A DNA stretch of 64,000 nt from Vicia villosa. Its lineage: Eukaryota; Streptophyta; Magnoliopsida; Fabales; Fabaceae. Position numbers and translations under genes: made by a program. Numbering within the stretch: the first letter of the stretch is position 1; each line of letters begins with the position of its first letter. The DNA is taken from assembly GCF_029867415.1 (NCBI RefSeq), contig NW_026705575.1:310001-374000 (forward strand). Reading direction: 5' to 3'. The notes beneath the pieces are model-generated. The model had not been told where the DNA came from and did not search any database. It saw only the letters and a list, made by a program, of their open reading frames with translations. This document shows, in pieces, positions 23,782 to 34,764 of this stretch.

Positions 23782-24612
23782 TTAATCTGTCTTGTCGTGA
23801 TTGTGCATGGGAGCAGTGATCACTATAGGAGTCTTGGGATGAGGGAATTCAATTTCGCCAGCATCGATCATATCTTGGATCTTGTTCTTTAATGGCCAAC
23901 AATCATTCGTATCATGTCCAGGGCTATTGGAGTGATACGCGCACCTCGCATTGGGCTTATAGCTAGGAGCGGAAGTGTTGGGCTTCACAGGAGGATCCCT
24001 CAAAGTAATTAGCCCTTTCTTCAACATCTGTTGTAATGCTTCAGCCAAAGTCATGTTGATCTTTGTGAACTGTCGTTTAGGTGCCTCTGATTTGCGCCTT
24101 TGTTGTGGAACTGGTGTAGAGATCAGAAATGTCCACACAGATTGATTGTGTTCGTTGCGACCTTTCCGATTGTACACAGCCTTAGTCATGTGAGGTTCTT
24201 CAGGTGAGTTGAAGTCAATGATCTTTTTATCAATTAAGTCTTGAATCTTGTGTTTCAACGGTCCACAGTCCTCTGTATCATGACCAGGACTATTCGAATG
24301 ATAAGCACATCTCGCATGATACTTATACCCAGGAGCGGGATTAGTAGGAAATGAATATGGAGGCAATAGAGTTATCAAGCTCTGATTGATCAGTTGTTGC
24401 AGAGCTTGAGACAACAGCATGGGTAACGGAGTGAATGACCGCTTAGGTTTCGATTTCCATTTACCTTGCACACCTTTCTCCCTTTGTTGGTCCTTCTCCT
24501 TCTCGGCCAGAAGTGCCTTTAATTCTTCTTGCCCCTTGGCCAAGTGAAAGATTATTTTCTGGAACTGGTTATTCTGAGCCTGAAGATTTTTGACCGATTG
24601 TTCGAGATCCAT
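23782..24612 (-). CDS. Element D aberrant gag: no capsid, two zinc-knuckle-like domains
   Basis: The ATG at 24612 gives 276 residues. Residues ~1-45 (MDLEQSVKNLQAQNNQ...) resemble the N-terminal coiled coil of gag in this family. The capsid domain expected next, about 165 residues in A and B, is missing. The C-terminal gag module instead appears twice: (PMLLSQALQQLINQ / MTLAEALQQMLKKG), then P-rich, then CAYHSNSPGHDT(E/N)DC, then LK(H/N)KIQD(L/M)ID. The C-x2-H-x5-GH-x4-C pattern is the zinc-knuckle-like motif of Ogre/Tat gags. The start is chosen at the second-group ATG because a good 3' splice site (TTTATTTCAG) lies 8 nt upstream. It may bind RNA without forming particles. Confidence 0.65.
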   Translation of the reverse strand: MDLEQSVKNLQAQNNQFQKIIFHLAKGQEELKALLAEKEKDQQREKGVQGKWKSKPKRSFTPLPMLLSQALQQLINQSLITLLPPYSFPTNPAPGYKYHARCAYHSNSPGHDTEDCGPLKHKIQDLIDKKIIDFNSPEEPHMTKAVYNRKGRNEHNQSVWTFLISTPVPQQRRKSEAPKRQFTKINMTLAEALQQMLKKGLITLRDPPVKPNTSAPSYKPNARCAYHSNSPGHDTNDCWPLKNKIQDMIDAGEIEFPHPKTPIVITAPMHNHDKTD

Positions 24613-24867
24613 TTCCTTGCTGAAATAAACAGCGTGAAAATGAGGCATTTGTTTTTGTGAAACCTGTGATGCGATGTTTATGAATGATATGATTATGCAT
24701 ATGCAATGTTTTCGAGGACCTTGGAATTTCAAATTTGTTTAAAACCAAACAGAAGGAAACTTTATTAATAATACTTAAGGAAAAAAGAAAGTGTAAATTG
24801 TTTTATTATTATCTTTTACAATAATGAAAGTTATAAAACTAGGAATAAAATAATAAAACAAAAGTCT
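24613..24867. other. Element D spacer between ORF1 and gag
   Basis: AT-rich non-coding spacer of 255 bp. On the minus strand it ends with TGTTTATTTCAG, a 3' splice-site-like sequence whose AG is at 24621-24620, just before the gag ATG. Confidence 0.5.
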
Positions 24868-26205
24868 TCAAGTCTCCCATGGACGCTTTCTTTTTGAACC
24901 GATGAAGTTGTTGATGCCTTGCTCCGCTTGAAGTAGTTTTGTGAGCTCTAATACTTTCTTTTCTTTAGCGCGAAACTGAGCTTCAAAAGTGTCTCTTTCT
25001 TCTTTTAATTGAATCCAAGATCTCTTTAATTCTTCGATGTCAGTTGGCATGTCTGGATGAGCAATAACTTGAGGAACTTTTTCCTCGCAATCAGGCTCCA
25101 CTATCACAGGTAGGACATATGGATAAGGCATGATGAGACGTTGAGCATGAGTGCGCACCCATCTAAGGTAAGGCCCCAAAGGAATGGAGTTTCTTTACCC
25201 CAAGCTCTTGCTATCAATTCTGTTCACCATATCCCATGCTCGTATAAACTTCCGGCGGTGATTTTGAGTATCATCTTCATAATCAAACACAACCCCTTGT
25301 AAAAGCATCTGATGAGGACCATCTCTTCGAGCGTAACCAAACTGACGTAAGGCCAAACAAGGATTATAAGTAATACCCCCTCGTATGCCAAGTAACGGCA
25401 CATTAGGATATTGTCCACAGCGGTCGATGATGGAAAAACTCTCCTTGGATAAAGAAAGCCAACAGATATCAGAATGAGAAAGTGACATTATTCTCTTATG
25501 CCATTTCAGCCTTTGGTCGTTCCTCATTACTGAGCGAGGAAAGTGCGAAATAAACCACTTAGATAGCAAAGGTATGCAGCACATAAGAGTACCTCGTTTC
25601 TTCATAGTACGAGTGTGAAGAGAGTGTAGGATATCTCCAAGCAAGGTAGGAACTGGATTTCGTGTCAGAAATATCTTTATGGCATGCACGTCAATGAACT
25701 GATCAGGATTAGGGAATAATACCAAACCATAAATGAGTAAAGCTAATATGTCTTCGAAGGCTTGATAACTCATGGACTTCAAAAACATGCGAGCTTTTCC
25801 GAATAAGAACTTAGCGAGGAATCCCTTGACTCCACTTCTAGTTTCCCAATGACCATCAATATCAGACTTCTTAAGATGTAAAGCGGAAGCGATAACTTCC
25901 AATTTTGGAATTTCTTCCAAACCAGTGAACGGGATCTGATCTCGGATGGAGAGTCCCAGTATGTCAGCAAACTCCTCCATAATAGGTACCAATTGATAAT
26001 CCGGGAAAGTAAAGCAATGATGCTCGGGATCGAAGAATTGAAATAGTACACTCATCATTTCTTCGTCAAAACCTGAAGTAACCAAACTAGGCAAGAGACC
26101 ATGTCTTTCAATGAATCGGGAACCTCCAGGAATCTCTAATACCAACTCTTTCAGTTCGGAAGGTATCTTCACAAAGTTAACTCGAATGGTGTTTCTAGTC
26201 TCCAT
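24868..26205 (-). pseudogene. Element D ORF1, interrupted by one stop codon (Ogre ORF1 family)
   Basis: Residues 1-336 run from ATG 26205 to a TAA at 25197-25195; the same frame then continues to TGA at 24868, about 445 residues in all. Matching segments in element A ORF1 include CFTFPDYQLVP, LALLIYGLVLFPN, NPVPTLLGD and a C-terminal coiled coil (EELKRSWIQLKEERDTFE). Ogre elements are known for an extra ORF of unknown function upstream of gag; the fold resembles plant mobile-domain (DUF7745-type) proteins. The single TAA lies just before the LGPYLRWV segment, so this looks like one point mutation in an otherwise intact frame. TTTTGTAG, a 3' splice-site-like sequence, ends 4 nt before the start codon. 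Confidence 0.75.
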
Positions 26206-26925
26206 GTCCTACAAAATAGAAGAAAGATGAATTCTTTGGTCCTCGAATGGTTAGTCATGATGTTATGATGCTTATGATGTTTATGATGTCATGATGTCAA
26301 GTAGATAACAAACACAAACAAGTCACACAATTTTGCCTTAAGGTTAGGCTTGCATGTAGTCCAGAGGTGCGTACCCTCCCCCTGAATTTTAGTCGGTTCA
26401 AACCTGTCCTATATAAAGATCGGGTTCTAGGGAGCTCATATCATTGACCTTTCTCGAAGGCGCTTATCTCAGTTCGGCAATCGAATCGCCAACCGAAAAG
26501 GTCCTGGAAGTCTAGTCCATATGAGTGTAGCTTCGAGTATCAACCAACTTCAGTCGGAACCAAAGCCAGCCATCTCGCTACTTTCTAATAGGCCAAAGTC
26601 AAGTTCGACTAAGGTTCTAAGGGCGAATTAGTGCTTAATGACACCACGCGGCAGCCAAGCATTTCCTCAGGTCGGATCCCAAGGAACACCAGGACAAACC
26701 AATGTGTCACACTAACGATGGCCACCAGATCAACCACATCAGTATACGCTGTGCAGTCTCATTGATCTCATGCCATTTACCTAAGGTACTCAGATACGGG
26801 TTAGGATCTTTCACACAGCAAAATACCCAAAACAGCCCTGCAAAAATAAAGCAAACAAAGCAAACAATAGAAAACATTTAAGTGATTCCTAAACTTTTAA
26901 GGTAACCCCTCTTTTAATCGAAAAA
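26206..26925. other. Element D leader between primer site and ORF1
   Basis: Non-coding. On the minus strand it ends TCTTCTATTTTGTAG|GAC before the ORF1 ATG, a strong pyrimidine-rich acceptor. Inverted words such as TTCGGCAATCGAATCGCCAA near 26475 could fold locally. Confidence 0.5.
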
Positions 26926-26943
26926 TCCCCAGCAGAGTCGCCA
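26926..26943 (-). other. Primer binding site of element D
   Basis: The minus strand reads TGGCGACTCTGCTGGGGA, four bases from the LTR edge. TGGCGACT...GGGGA primer sites are characteristic of Ogre-type elements and are attributed to arginine tRNA. Confidence 0.8.
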
Positions 26944-26947
26944 GTTC

Positions 26948-27511
26948 TGTAATACGGTGAACTGACTTTTATATCGAAATGTCGCGGTAAGCAAGAGTCG
27001 CCACCGACTTTTATTTTATCCAAATATTAGAAAGGCTAAAAGAACAGTAAAATACCTTTTAAAAAGATTTTGAGTTCGGGGGGTAAATTATGCAAAGGGA
27101 AGGTTTAAAAAGCACCCTTTGCATCCATGGTTTTCCATGGGCTCTTAATTTGCTTTGCCCTTTTTGTTTCAGAAATGTAGAAGAAGTGAATACGGACTTT
27201 AGCTCGTAAATTAGCGTAGCCATATTGAAGAATTATGAGAAAGAATATTGAAAATGTTTTAGAGCAAGGCAAAGCAATTAAGGGCAATTTACCTTATAGT
27301 TTTGAGAATCTTTTCTTTTAGCCTTTCAGGGTGAAAGGGTCTGTCCTTGCCATAAGAAGGCAGGAAGCCTTTCATTTGGAGGTTCAAGGGTCATCGAAAT
27401 ATCCTTCGCCATAAGACTGACCCATGCCATAGAGAGGCAGGTAGTCTGAGGGAAGGACCAGAATAGCCTTTTTCGTAGGCAGCCAGAGGATACCTTAGCC
27501 TTTTTCGTAGG
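26948..27511 (-). repeat. Element D, 5' LTR (right copy, first 564 bp only)
   Basis: It matches 16806-17369 with about seven substitutions by eye. Similarity ends at TTCGTAGG (27511), exactly where TGATCGG, the start of fragment C, begins. The rest presumably lies right of the window. Confidence 0.85.
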
Positions 27512-27754
27512 TGATCGGAAAAATAGCAAGTGTACTATTTTTGCCTCTGTAGTAATAATAGGGAAAATTCCCCGAATGTCGATCTCAAGGACTGCATAGG
27601 AAATACAGATTCGTAAAATATAATTCAATTGAACAAAAACTAATGTTTTGGTTTTGGGGAATTTAATTCTTGCAAAGAAAAATAAATGAGAAAAAATAAA
27701 TTGAGTTTTGTTATCAAATATATGAGATGCTAGGGTGAGTGGTTGATTTGGCAT
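27512..27754. mobile_element. Fragment C, left part: terminus of a further retroelement inserted in element D
   Basis: The sequence starts TGATCGGAAAAATAGCAAGT at the exact point where the D LTR is interrupted, and contains ATGTCGATCTCAAGGACTGC, a phrase in the style of plant LTR-element termini. It is split by element B after 243 bp and resumes at 63443. The expected duplication of GTAGG lies beyond the window. Class and orientation are uncertain. Confidence 0.45.
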
Positions 27755-28487
27755 TGTCGCACGCTCGCGAAATGTGAACAGAGTCGCCACCAATATATTT
27801 ATCCCAAAGAGGGAAAGGAATATCAGAAAACCTATAATAAAGAAAGGATAAGAAAAGGTCTTGCGACCAGAGATTGGGTAAGAAGTCGGTTACGCAAGGG
27901 GAAGGTATTAGCACCCCTCACGTCTGTGGTACTCCACAGAATCCACTTATGTTTGTTCTATTCTAAGGGTGTATAAATCTAAAGCTTAATGCTAAGGGAA
28001 TGCATGCAAATGAATGAAAAGAAACACGGGGAAAATAAGGTTTATAAATAATTGTGCTCGCTTAGGCCCCGCGACCTAATGCCTACGTATCCTTTTCAGG
28101 AATCAGAGCGCCGTAGTTCGGCTCTTTAGTTTTTGTTTGTTTTTGTGTTTTTTAGTTGAACAGTTACATTCGCACTCCGTTGCTCGACCTCTGGAGTCTT
28201 AAGCTGGGAATGGAGCGAAAATAACGTGTCCGATTAGGAGAAAGAGTGCCCTGAAGGCAAGAGAAAGAATGCCTCGGAGGCAAGAGAGAAAAGAGAGAAG
28301 ATTGGTTTGTGTTTTTTAGATGTAATTCCATGATGAACAAAACCCAATACAAGGCTTCGCATCACTTCCTTACTTTGTTTAGGTCTGAGCCTTTATTAGA
28401 TGTTTTAGATGTTTTTGGTTGGGTATTTTTTTTAGGGAATTTACTTTGCGATTCGAATCACATAAAAAATGAATAATGATCGAGAAG

Positions 28488-28742
28488 CAGATTAGGGAAT
28501 GAATCTCACTCACTTCTATCCCATTATGTAATGTTCCAGAAACAGATTAGGGAATGAATCCCACTCATTTCTATCCCATTAGTTACTGTTCGAGAAACGG
28601 ATTAGGGAATGAATCCCACTCATTTCTCTCCCATTAAGTAGTGACAGAGAAACAGATTAGGGAATGAATCCCACTCATTTCTATGCCACTAAGTGATTGA
28701 GAAACAGATTAGGGAATGAATCCCACTCATTTCTCTATCACT
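28488..28742. repeat. ~57-bp minisatellite in element B LTR, five units
   Basis: Units contain CAGATTAGGGAATGAATC(C/T)C followed by ACTCA(T/C)TTCT(A/C)TCCCATTA. The same array is present in the other LTR at about 59525-59780, so it predates insertion. Confidence 0.85.
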
Positions 28743-29980
28743 TTCTTAATGTGATTCGCATCTTCCTTTATTAAATGTTTTAAAGTTGAAAAGAAAAAGA
28801 AGAGAACTAGCCTAAAATGAATAACTAGCCTAATGTCATGATTATACCTAATTGTTAGGATTTTAAGGGAAAAGACTAACCTAAAGGTTATGGAGATTAT
28901 AGGTCCTAAATCTAAAGGAACAAACAAGTGAAATTACAAGCAAAAATTACAAGCAAAAATCACAAGTAAGCATGATACAAAATTGGTACAAAAATTGGCT
29001 AAAAGAATGACTTGAAAATATAGCACAAAACATGAAAACAAATGATTTAAAATATAGTGCGAAATGAATTAAAAGAAACTATTTTTATATGGTTTTTATG
29101 AAGGAAATTGAATTACAAGTCAAGTAAAAGACTAAAACAAATAGCCTAAAACTACTATTTTTAGTGGTCATTTTTATATGTCAAAAATTAGTATTAAAGC
29201 TTAGAAATGATGGTAGAAAATTAGTATCTTATCACCTAAAAGAAATGGGTAAAAAACTAATTAAACCTAAATAAAAGATATAAACAGGGGGGTGAACAGT
29301 GAAAATGGGATTGTGAAGAGTAACTGGGCGCAGGGCCCAACCAGGATAGCCCAACAGAGTTTGTTTTTTGCTTATGTTTCCTCAGCATACCAAAAATGGT
29401 GCATATGGGCCTTCAGGGGGTGAGAAAGGCAGAATTCGGCCCAAGGTGTTATTGCTTTTTCTTCATCTACCACAAGTGGTGATGAACGGGCCAATGGGGA
29501 TTCGGGTTAGCAACTTGGCCCAGGAATTGGTGTGTTTGGTCCATATGAATATTATTCAGATTTTTATTGCTTTAATTAACAAAATAAAGAATCAAATAAA
29601 ATAAAAAACAGAAGAGGAATTTTAGGGTTATGTGGCGTTGTGCCGTTCCTAATTCCTCACGTTCCTCTCTCACACTAGCCTACGCCGGAAATCGCTCCGC
29701 CGTGCCGGAGACGGCGGAGCCCGACCCAAAGCTATAATCGAAGCCTCTATCTTCACTTATCTCGCCTCTCCCTCTCGTCTATGGCCTTAATTTCCTCGTA
29801 ACCTCACTCTATCTCCCTAATCTGAATGGATCGCAAACCCTAAATCCGAAGAGAAAACCAAATAAACACCAATAGCTACAAATCCTAAATCAAGATCATG
29901 GGGAGAAAACTCGGAGATGCTCACACCACACCACAACATCAAGAACAGTAAGAGATGAAGAAGGAGGAGTCGATTCGAAG

Positions 29981-29990
29981 ACTTACCTGG
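29981..29990 (-). promoter_or_regulatory. Consensus 5' splice site in element B LTR leader
   Basis: The minus strand reads CCAG|GTAAGT, a near-perfect plant donor, about 430 nt downstream of the candidate transcription start. The copy in the 5' LTR is at 61017-61026. Confidence 0.5.
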
Positions 29991-32395
29991 ATGACGAATA
30001 TGGCGACAATCGTTGAGGAAAACCGGAGGAGAGACTCCAAAGCTCTTCAGTGTGCAAAATAAACGCAGTTGAGGAACTTGACAAATTCTTCAGGTGATTC
30101 TTTAGATTTCCACGCCTTCTCTTTGTTCTTGCTTGCGATATCTTTTTCTTCTACTATTCTTTTTCTGGATTTCTGCGTTTTCGTGATTGTCGCTGTTGAG
30201 AGTGCGTGAGATTATTGTAGTTGCAGGGCGTTTGAGTGTTGAAAGATGGCAGCTAAGCTCATTCCATTAAAGCTTCAATGAGAAGCTTTAATGGAGGTTG
30301 ACGGTGAGAGCTTTGAGTGTGGGTGAAGAATGTGATTGAAGGTGAGAGAGAGAGAGAGAGAGAGAAGGAATGAAGATGAATCTCTGTGAACAATGGTGAA
30401 GAAGTGGTGGAGAGGAATGGAAGAAACAGAATGATGAAGGGAGGTTTGAATTTATAGAAGTGGAGGGAAGAGAAGTTAGTTACAGAGTGAGTTTTTGCTG
30501 TTAGATTGGAGGGGGGTTAGTTACATGTGGTTGGATTCTGTTATGTGGTTGTTAGGTTTGTTAGAGGTAGTTGGTTATGACAGTTACTAATTGGTTTTGA
30601 CAGTTATGAGTTAGTTATCTTAAAAGAATGGTAAATGTTAGTTGAAAATTTTGTTAGCATGTGTTGTTATGTTAAGTCAGAAAGTTTGAATCAAGTAGAA
30701 AAGTCAGTTGTGAGATTGTTAGTAAAATAGTTAGTAATTAATTGAGGATACTTATGTTAGTAGGTTAGTTAAACAGGACTATTAGCAATTAGAAAGTGGT
30801 TAAGAAATTGTTAATTACAAGCCAAAGAAGTGATTCAGAACTGTTAGTGAGTCAAAAAACGGTTAATAAACTAGTAGTTAGATATTAGTAGTAAAACTGT
30901 TAGTATGTTAGGTTAGTGAAGAGTTAACCCAATTAGTAAAATTGTAAAAACTGTTTAGTTAGTAAAAAGTATTTGACAGTTAGAGGTTGGAAAAGGTTAG
31001 TTGGTTTAAAGGGTTTGATGAATATTGGTCCAGTAAAGTATAACTGTAATAAGTTAGTGTAGGCTGCTGTATGGGCTTGATTGGAAATGATTTAAAAGTG
31101 AGTTTTTGTGGGGATTTAAATAGGGCCTGGGGTTAAAAACAGTTAGGAGTGTGTTGTAAACTTTTCTGTTAGAATGGGTTTTATGTGTGGCTGTGTGTGA
31201 TATGGTTTGAATGCTGTGATGCATTTTTATTAGCTTTTCATCAATGCAGGGTTGTGTTGGTTATTTTTGTGAATTGGTTATGCAGCTGTTATGTGGTAAT
31301 GGTTTGTATGATACTTTTCTGGTTTTGCTGCAGGTTTTGATGTCGCAATATGATGTGTAACATATACCGGGTTAATGTGTGGCATCAGTTTGGATGAAGA
31401 TAGTGTTGCTGCAACATGTTATAACATGGCGGGAGGCTCGTATTCAGATGGCTGTTCGCAATTCTTCACCATTTCCTGAGGCAGCAGTACAGCAGCATAT
31501 CAAGACTAGGACAATGATGGTTTAGCTTAGATCTTTTGATGTAATATGCCTTGTAATGGATATGACTTTTGTTGTATGATCTTGGACACTTATAAATAAT
31601 GGAGAATGACTTTTGTTTCCTTGTAGAATTTATGGTTGAAGGATAAAAGCCTTGACTTTGAGATACTCTTAGAATAAAAATAGGATTTGTAATATCTTGT
31701 AATGGTTCTTGAAATTGTCTTGTAGTGATTTTGTAATGAAGTTTGGAAGATTGTAATGAATGGATTTTGTGGAGTTGGATATTTGAATATAATGTAGTGA
31801 ATGTGTAATGATGGGTGCTGAATGTGTAATGATGGGTGCTGAATGTATAATGATGGGTGCACACGATTTTCATAATTTTTGTATTAAAAACCATACAAAA
31901 GCAATCTTGAATTAAATTTTGACAAGTCATAATCTTAGGACCTGACTCCCATCCATTAATCTTGATCACCAATTTGAATACATGAAATCATTTATTTGAC
32001 TTCAAATCCAAATCAAACTTCAAGTTCACATTAACTCACTTTATAAACATCGAGTCATAACCAACTGAGAGAACAAACGGTCGCCTTGATCATAATGATC
32101 ATGTCACTTCTTGTACCGTGACTTTAATTAATGAATTGACGACCTCAAGTGTCAAGAATAGGGAATCTCAATTGACTTTCTCTTGATGAGGTCTGATAGA
32201 GGAAACCCTTATAACTGGGGGGTAAATAAGCCCATGATGAATAACCATATCAAGGTCCTAGCTTCTCAGATCCTCGATCCCATGCAAAGTATTAATTGAT
32301 GACTGTATGAGTGTTAATGACCTAATTGAATGCAAATGAATGAGATATGTAAGCCAATTAACAATAATTAGGTGGGCAAATTTTGGGGTGCAACA

Positions 32396-32412
32396 GCTGC
32401 CCCTATTTAATC
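32396..32412 (-). other. Polypurine tract of element B
   Basis: The minus strand reads AAATAGGGGCAGC directly before TGTTGCACCCC. It shares the AAATAGGGGCA core with element A. Confidence 0.8.
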
Positions 32413-32554
32413 ACCTTAAACCTGAATGTGAGATTGGCGCTAGCCTTTCGATCATTCGAGGTAGAAGAAGATTAAATACCAAGTGAACCTGAAAATTTGC
32501 CTTATGAGAGGTAGGATCCACTGAGGAAGGAATGGTGTCAGATCCACTGAGGAA

Positions 32555-33180
32555 GATGCATCAATTCTGGATTGATTGAATTAACTCTGAGTTAGAAATG
32601 AAATAACATCAACTCTGGGTTGAAAAGTGGGTCAACTCTGGGTTGAGGAAGAAAGAAAGAATATCAACTCTAGTTTGAGAGAAAGTAATTGGATAATGAC
32701 TAGGGGTTGAAAGCAGAAAGGTGAACAATTAGAAATAATCGTCAACTCTGGGTTGAGCGGGAAGAGACAAATGATGACCGTCAACTCTGGGTTGAGTGGG
32801 AAAAGACAAATGATGACCGTCAACTCTGGGTTGAGTGGGAAAAGGCAAATGATGACCGTCAACTCTGGGTTGAGTGGGAAAAGGATAAGATGACCGTCAA
32901 CTCTGGGTTGAGTGGGAAAAGACAAATGATGACCGCCAACTCTGGGTTGAGTGGGAAAAGGAGAAAATCAATTCTGGATTGAATAAAAGATATCCGTCAA
33001 CTCTGGGTGAGAGGGAGAAGAAAAATGATGACCGTCAACTCTGGGTTGAGTGGAAAAAGAAATATCCGTCAACTCTGGGTTGAGAGGGAAAAGATAATTA
33101 ACTCGGAGTTAAAAGATGAAAGAAAGATCAACTCTGGGTTGAACACAAAATATCAACTCTGGGTTGAGGAAAGATGAACA
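32555..33180. repeat. Element B 3' UTR minisatellite with palindromic core (TCAACTCTGGGTTGA)
   Basis: About 18 copies of a short near-palindrome occur, ten of them in ~39-bp units beginning CCGTCAACTCTGGGTTGAG and ending GATGA. The five terminal bases on each side pair (TCAAC/GTTGA). Variants keep pairing: TCAAT/ATTGA at 32561 and 32968, TTAAC/GTTAA at 33098. Tandem repeats here fit the known hypervariable 3' region of Ogre/Tat elements. Confidence 0.9.
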
Positions 33181-34087
33181 TGGTTGACTTTGGAAGATGA
33201 CACTACAATGGTAACTCTGAGTGATCCAGTGGAATATCAATTGAATGCTTTGTAGGGATCCCATCTGATGAGTAGCTTGGCTTATGCTTCACATGCAAAT
33301 GTTAGATTTATTTTATGCACTTCTAAAGATGTGATGCAATGATTCTATATGCAGTGTACTGATTGATTCGCCAGGGTTTCTGCTTTGTGTGGGGAATAGA
33401 TTAGGTGGAGTTCTGACACTCTGTTTGAGAATCAAGGTGGGGTGGATGCCCCTGATTTGTTGATGATTGGATCATGCGGGAGACATGATAATGAAAATGC
33501 AATGATATGCATGATGTGTGTATGATTATGAATGGAATGATTGTTTCCATGATACTAGGAGTGAATGGAGGGTTCCTTGCAGGAAGGTTGTTGCTTGAAG
33601 GATAGAATTTGTGAAGGTGAGGTGTTTGGCTTTGACTCCTTGACGCCTATCTCGATATCTGACACTTGATTGAAGATGAAGAAATGAATTGCTGCTAGCT
33701 TGCCCCAGCCTTTAGGATCTCTTGAGATGGAATTATGATGTGCTTGAATCATGGAGATTGTCAATGGTCTACCCCAGTGTTGATCACGGGATGAATGCCC
33801 CAGATTGAAAGGAACTCTTCCACTTAATGGATGCTTCAGGTATTCGCTCAGTGGAGGACCAACCTTTGCCTTTGTAAGACTACTCGATGGAATTCCAATG
33901 TTGAACTTTCCTTGGTATCAAGTACTTACTTTCTGATTAGAGACAACTCTGTTTTGAAAAGGATAATGAGAAATGCGATGCACATGTTAATCTCAAAAGA
34001 AAAGTTTTTATTTGTCAAAATGTTGTACTGATACTAGCACAAGTGACAAGCAACATTAGGAGTCAGTTTTGACATGATTTTACGATT
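33181..34087. other. Element B 3' UTR, non-coding
   Basis: No supported coding region; ATG-rich low-complexity words (33480-33540) resemble those in the element D 3' UTR. The small ORFs here have no recognisable content. Confidence 0.5.
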
Positions 34088-34240
34088 TGTATGCTTTCGG
34101 AACGAACCCTGCTTCAATTAGGACTTTTGAGGGTTGTAACGTGGTCGGGTTCACGGTTTACGAAACAAAGGATAAAGGCTCAAGTTCTACTTAACCCACC
34201 CCTTCTTCGTGATGTTCTCCAGTCCTACGTTCAGCTAGTT
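34088..34240 (-). other. Non-coding block conserved between elements B and D (block 1)
   Basis: Counterpart of 22718-22870 in D, with the same order of phrases from TATGCTTTCGG through GGGTTGTAACGTGG to CCTTCTTCGTGATGTTCT. Confidence 0.7.
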
Positions 34241-34404
34241 TGACACGAGTATTCACCTTTCAGGAAGGATTATGATACATGAGGATCCTTTGTGGCTTTT
34301 ATGGAGGTGGCACTCACCTTTTGGTGCTTTTGATGATGGTCACAACAACTTGTCCCTTGGAGGATTTTTCTTTTTGTTCTTGTCTTTTGTTTTCCTTAAC
34401 TTTT

Positions 34405-34518
34405 GCCTAGACGAAAAGTTTCTTTTGATTTTGATGTTCGTTGTCCAGCGGGATATGCCCTAATTTTTGCCTAAGTCATTTGCTTCAAAGCTTTTCTTTT
34501 TTTTTTTGACTTAGCGGG
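34405..34518 (-). ncRNA. Two structured 3' UTR stem-loops in element B
   Basis: On the minus strand, copy 1 pairs TAAGTCA (34513-34507) with TGACTTA (34478-34472), seven base pairs around a 28-nt loop, followed by GGCAAAAATTAGGG. Copy 2 pairs CTGGAC (34448-34443) with GTCTAG (34412-34407), one G-U pair, followed by GCAAAAGTTAAGG. The tail GGCAAAAATTAGGG is identical to that of the third copy in element A. Confidence 0.65.
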
Positions 34519-34764
34519 CTATTGTTTCTTTTCTTTTTTTTTGATTATTCATGACTTTCTTTTCATTCCTTTTTTTTGTCTCATTCGGGAACAAGTTGTA
34601 TGACTTTGTGATTGACTTGAAGGAAAGGTTGTGACTGCCTTATTCTTAATGAATGAGAGACATCCCTTGTGGATTGTGCTCTCTTCTTTTGTTGTGAGAT
34701 ATAAGATATGATTGATCCTCTAATGGAATATCTGAAAGTTGAGCACTCGGTCGCACTAACTGAA

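Larger units (their letters stand above)
16806..27511 (-). mobile_element. Element D: non-autonomous Tat/Ogre-type LTR retrotransposon (minus strand, partial)
   Basis: It has a complete left LTR (3' LTR in element sense, 16806-20589), an internal region (20590-26947) and the first 564 bp of the right LTR (26948-27511), where fragment C interrupts it. The primer site abuts the right LTR and a purine tract abuts the left LTR, fixing the minus orientation. It encodes an ORF1 relative and an aberrant gag but no protease, reverse transcriptase or integrase, so it needed a relative for movement. The 5-bp flank at the left end is GCCAC; the matching duplication lies outside the window. Confidence 0.85.
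27755..32395 (-). repeat. Element B, 3' LTR (left copy, 4641 bp)
   Basis: TGTCGCACGC to GGGGTGCAACA. It contains five ~57-bp units (CAGATTAGGGAATGAATCCC...) at 28490-28740, an AG microsatellite near 30343-30365 and three 24-bp units (GTGTAATGATGGGTGCTGAA) at 31795-31862. On the minus strand CTATAAAT at 30450-30457 is a candidate TATA box followed by a CT-rich leader, and CCAG|GTAAGT at 29990-29981 is a consensus 5' splice site. Confidence 0.92.

Noticed and set aside
28488..28742. Regularly spaced repeats resembling a CRISPR array
   Set aside because: The units are contiguous minisatellite copies with similar intervening sequence, inside a plant LTR and present in both LTRs.
31466..31972. 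Minus-strand frame of 168 residues (and its twin at 62508-63014) with THHYTFS repeats
   Set aside because: It is the translation of a 24-bp minisatellite and flanking non-coding LTR sequence of element B, with no recognisable domain and low-complexity composition.
32632..32925. Minus-strand frame with FPLNPELTVIICL repeats
   Set aside because: It is simply the 39-bp (13-codon) minisatellite read in one frame; unit length divisible by three keeps the frame open.
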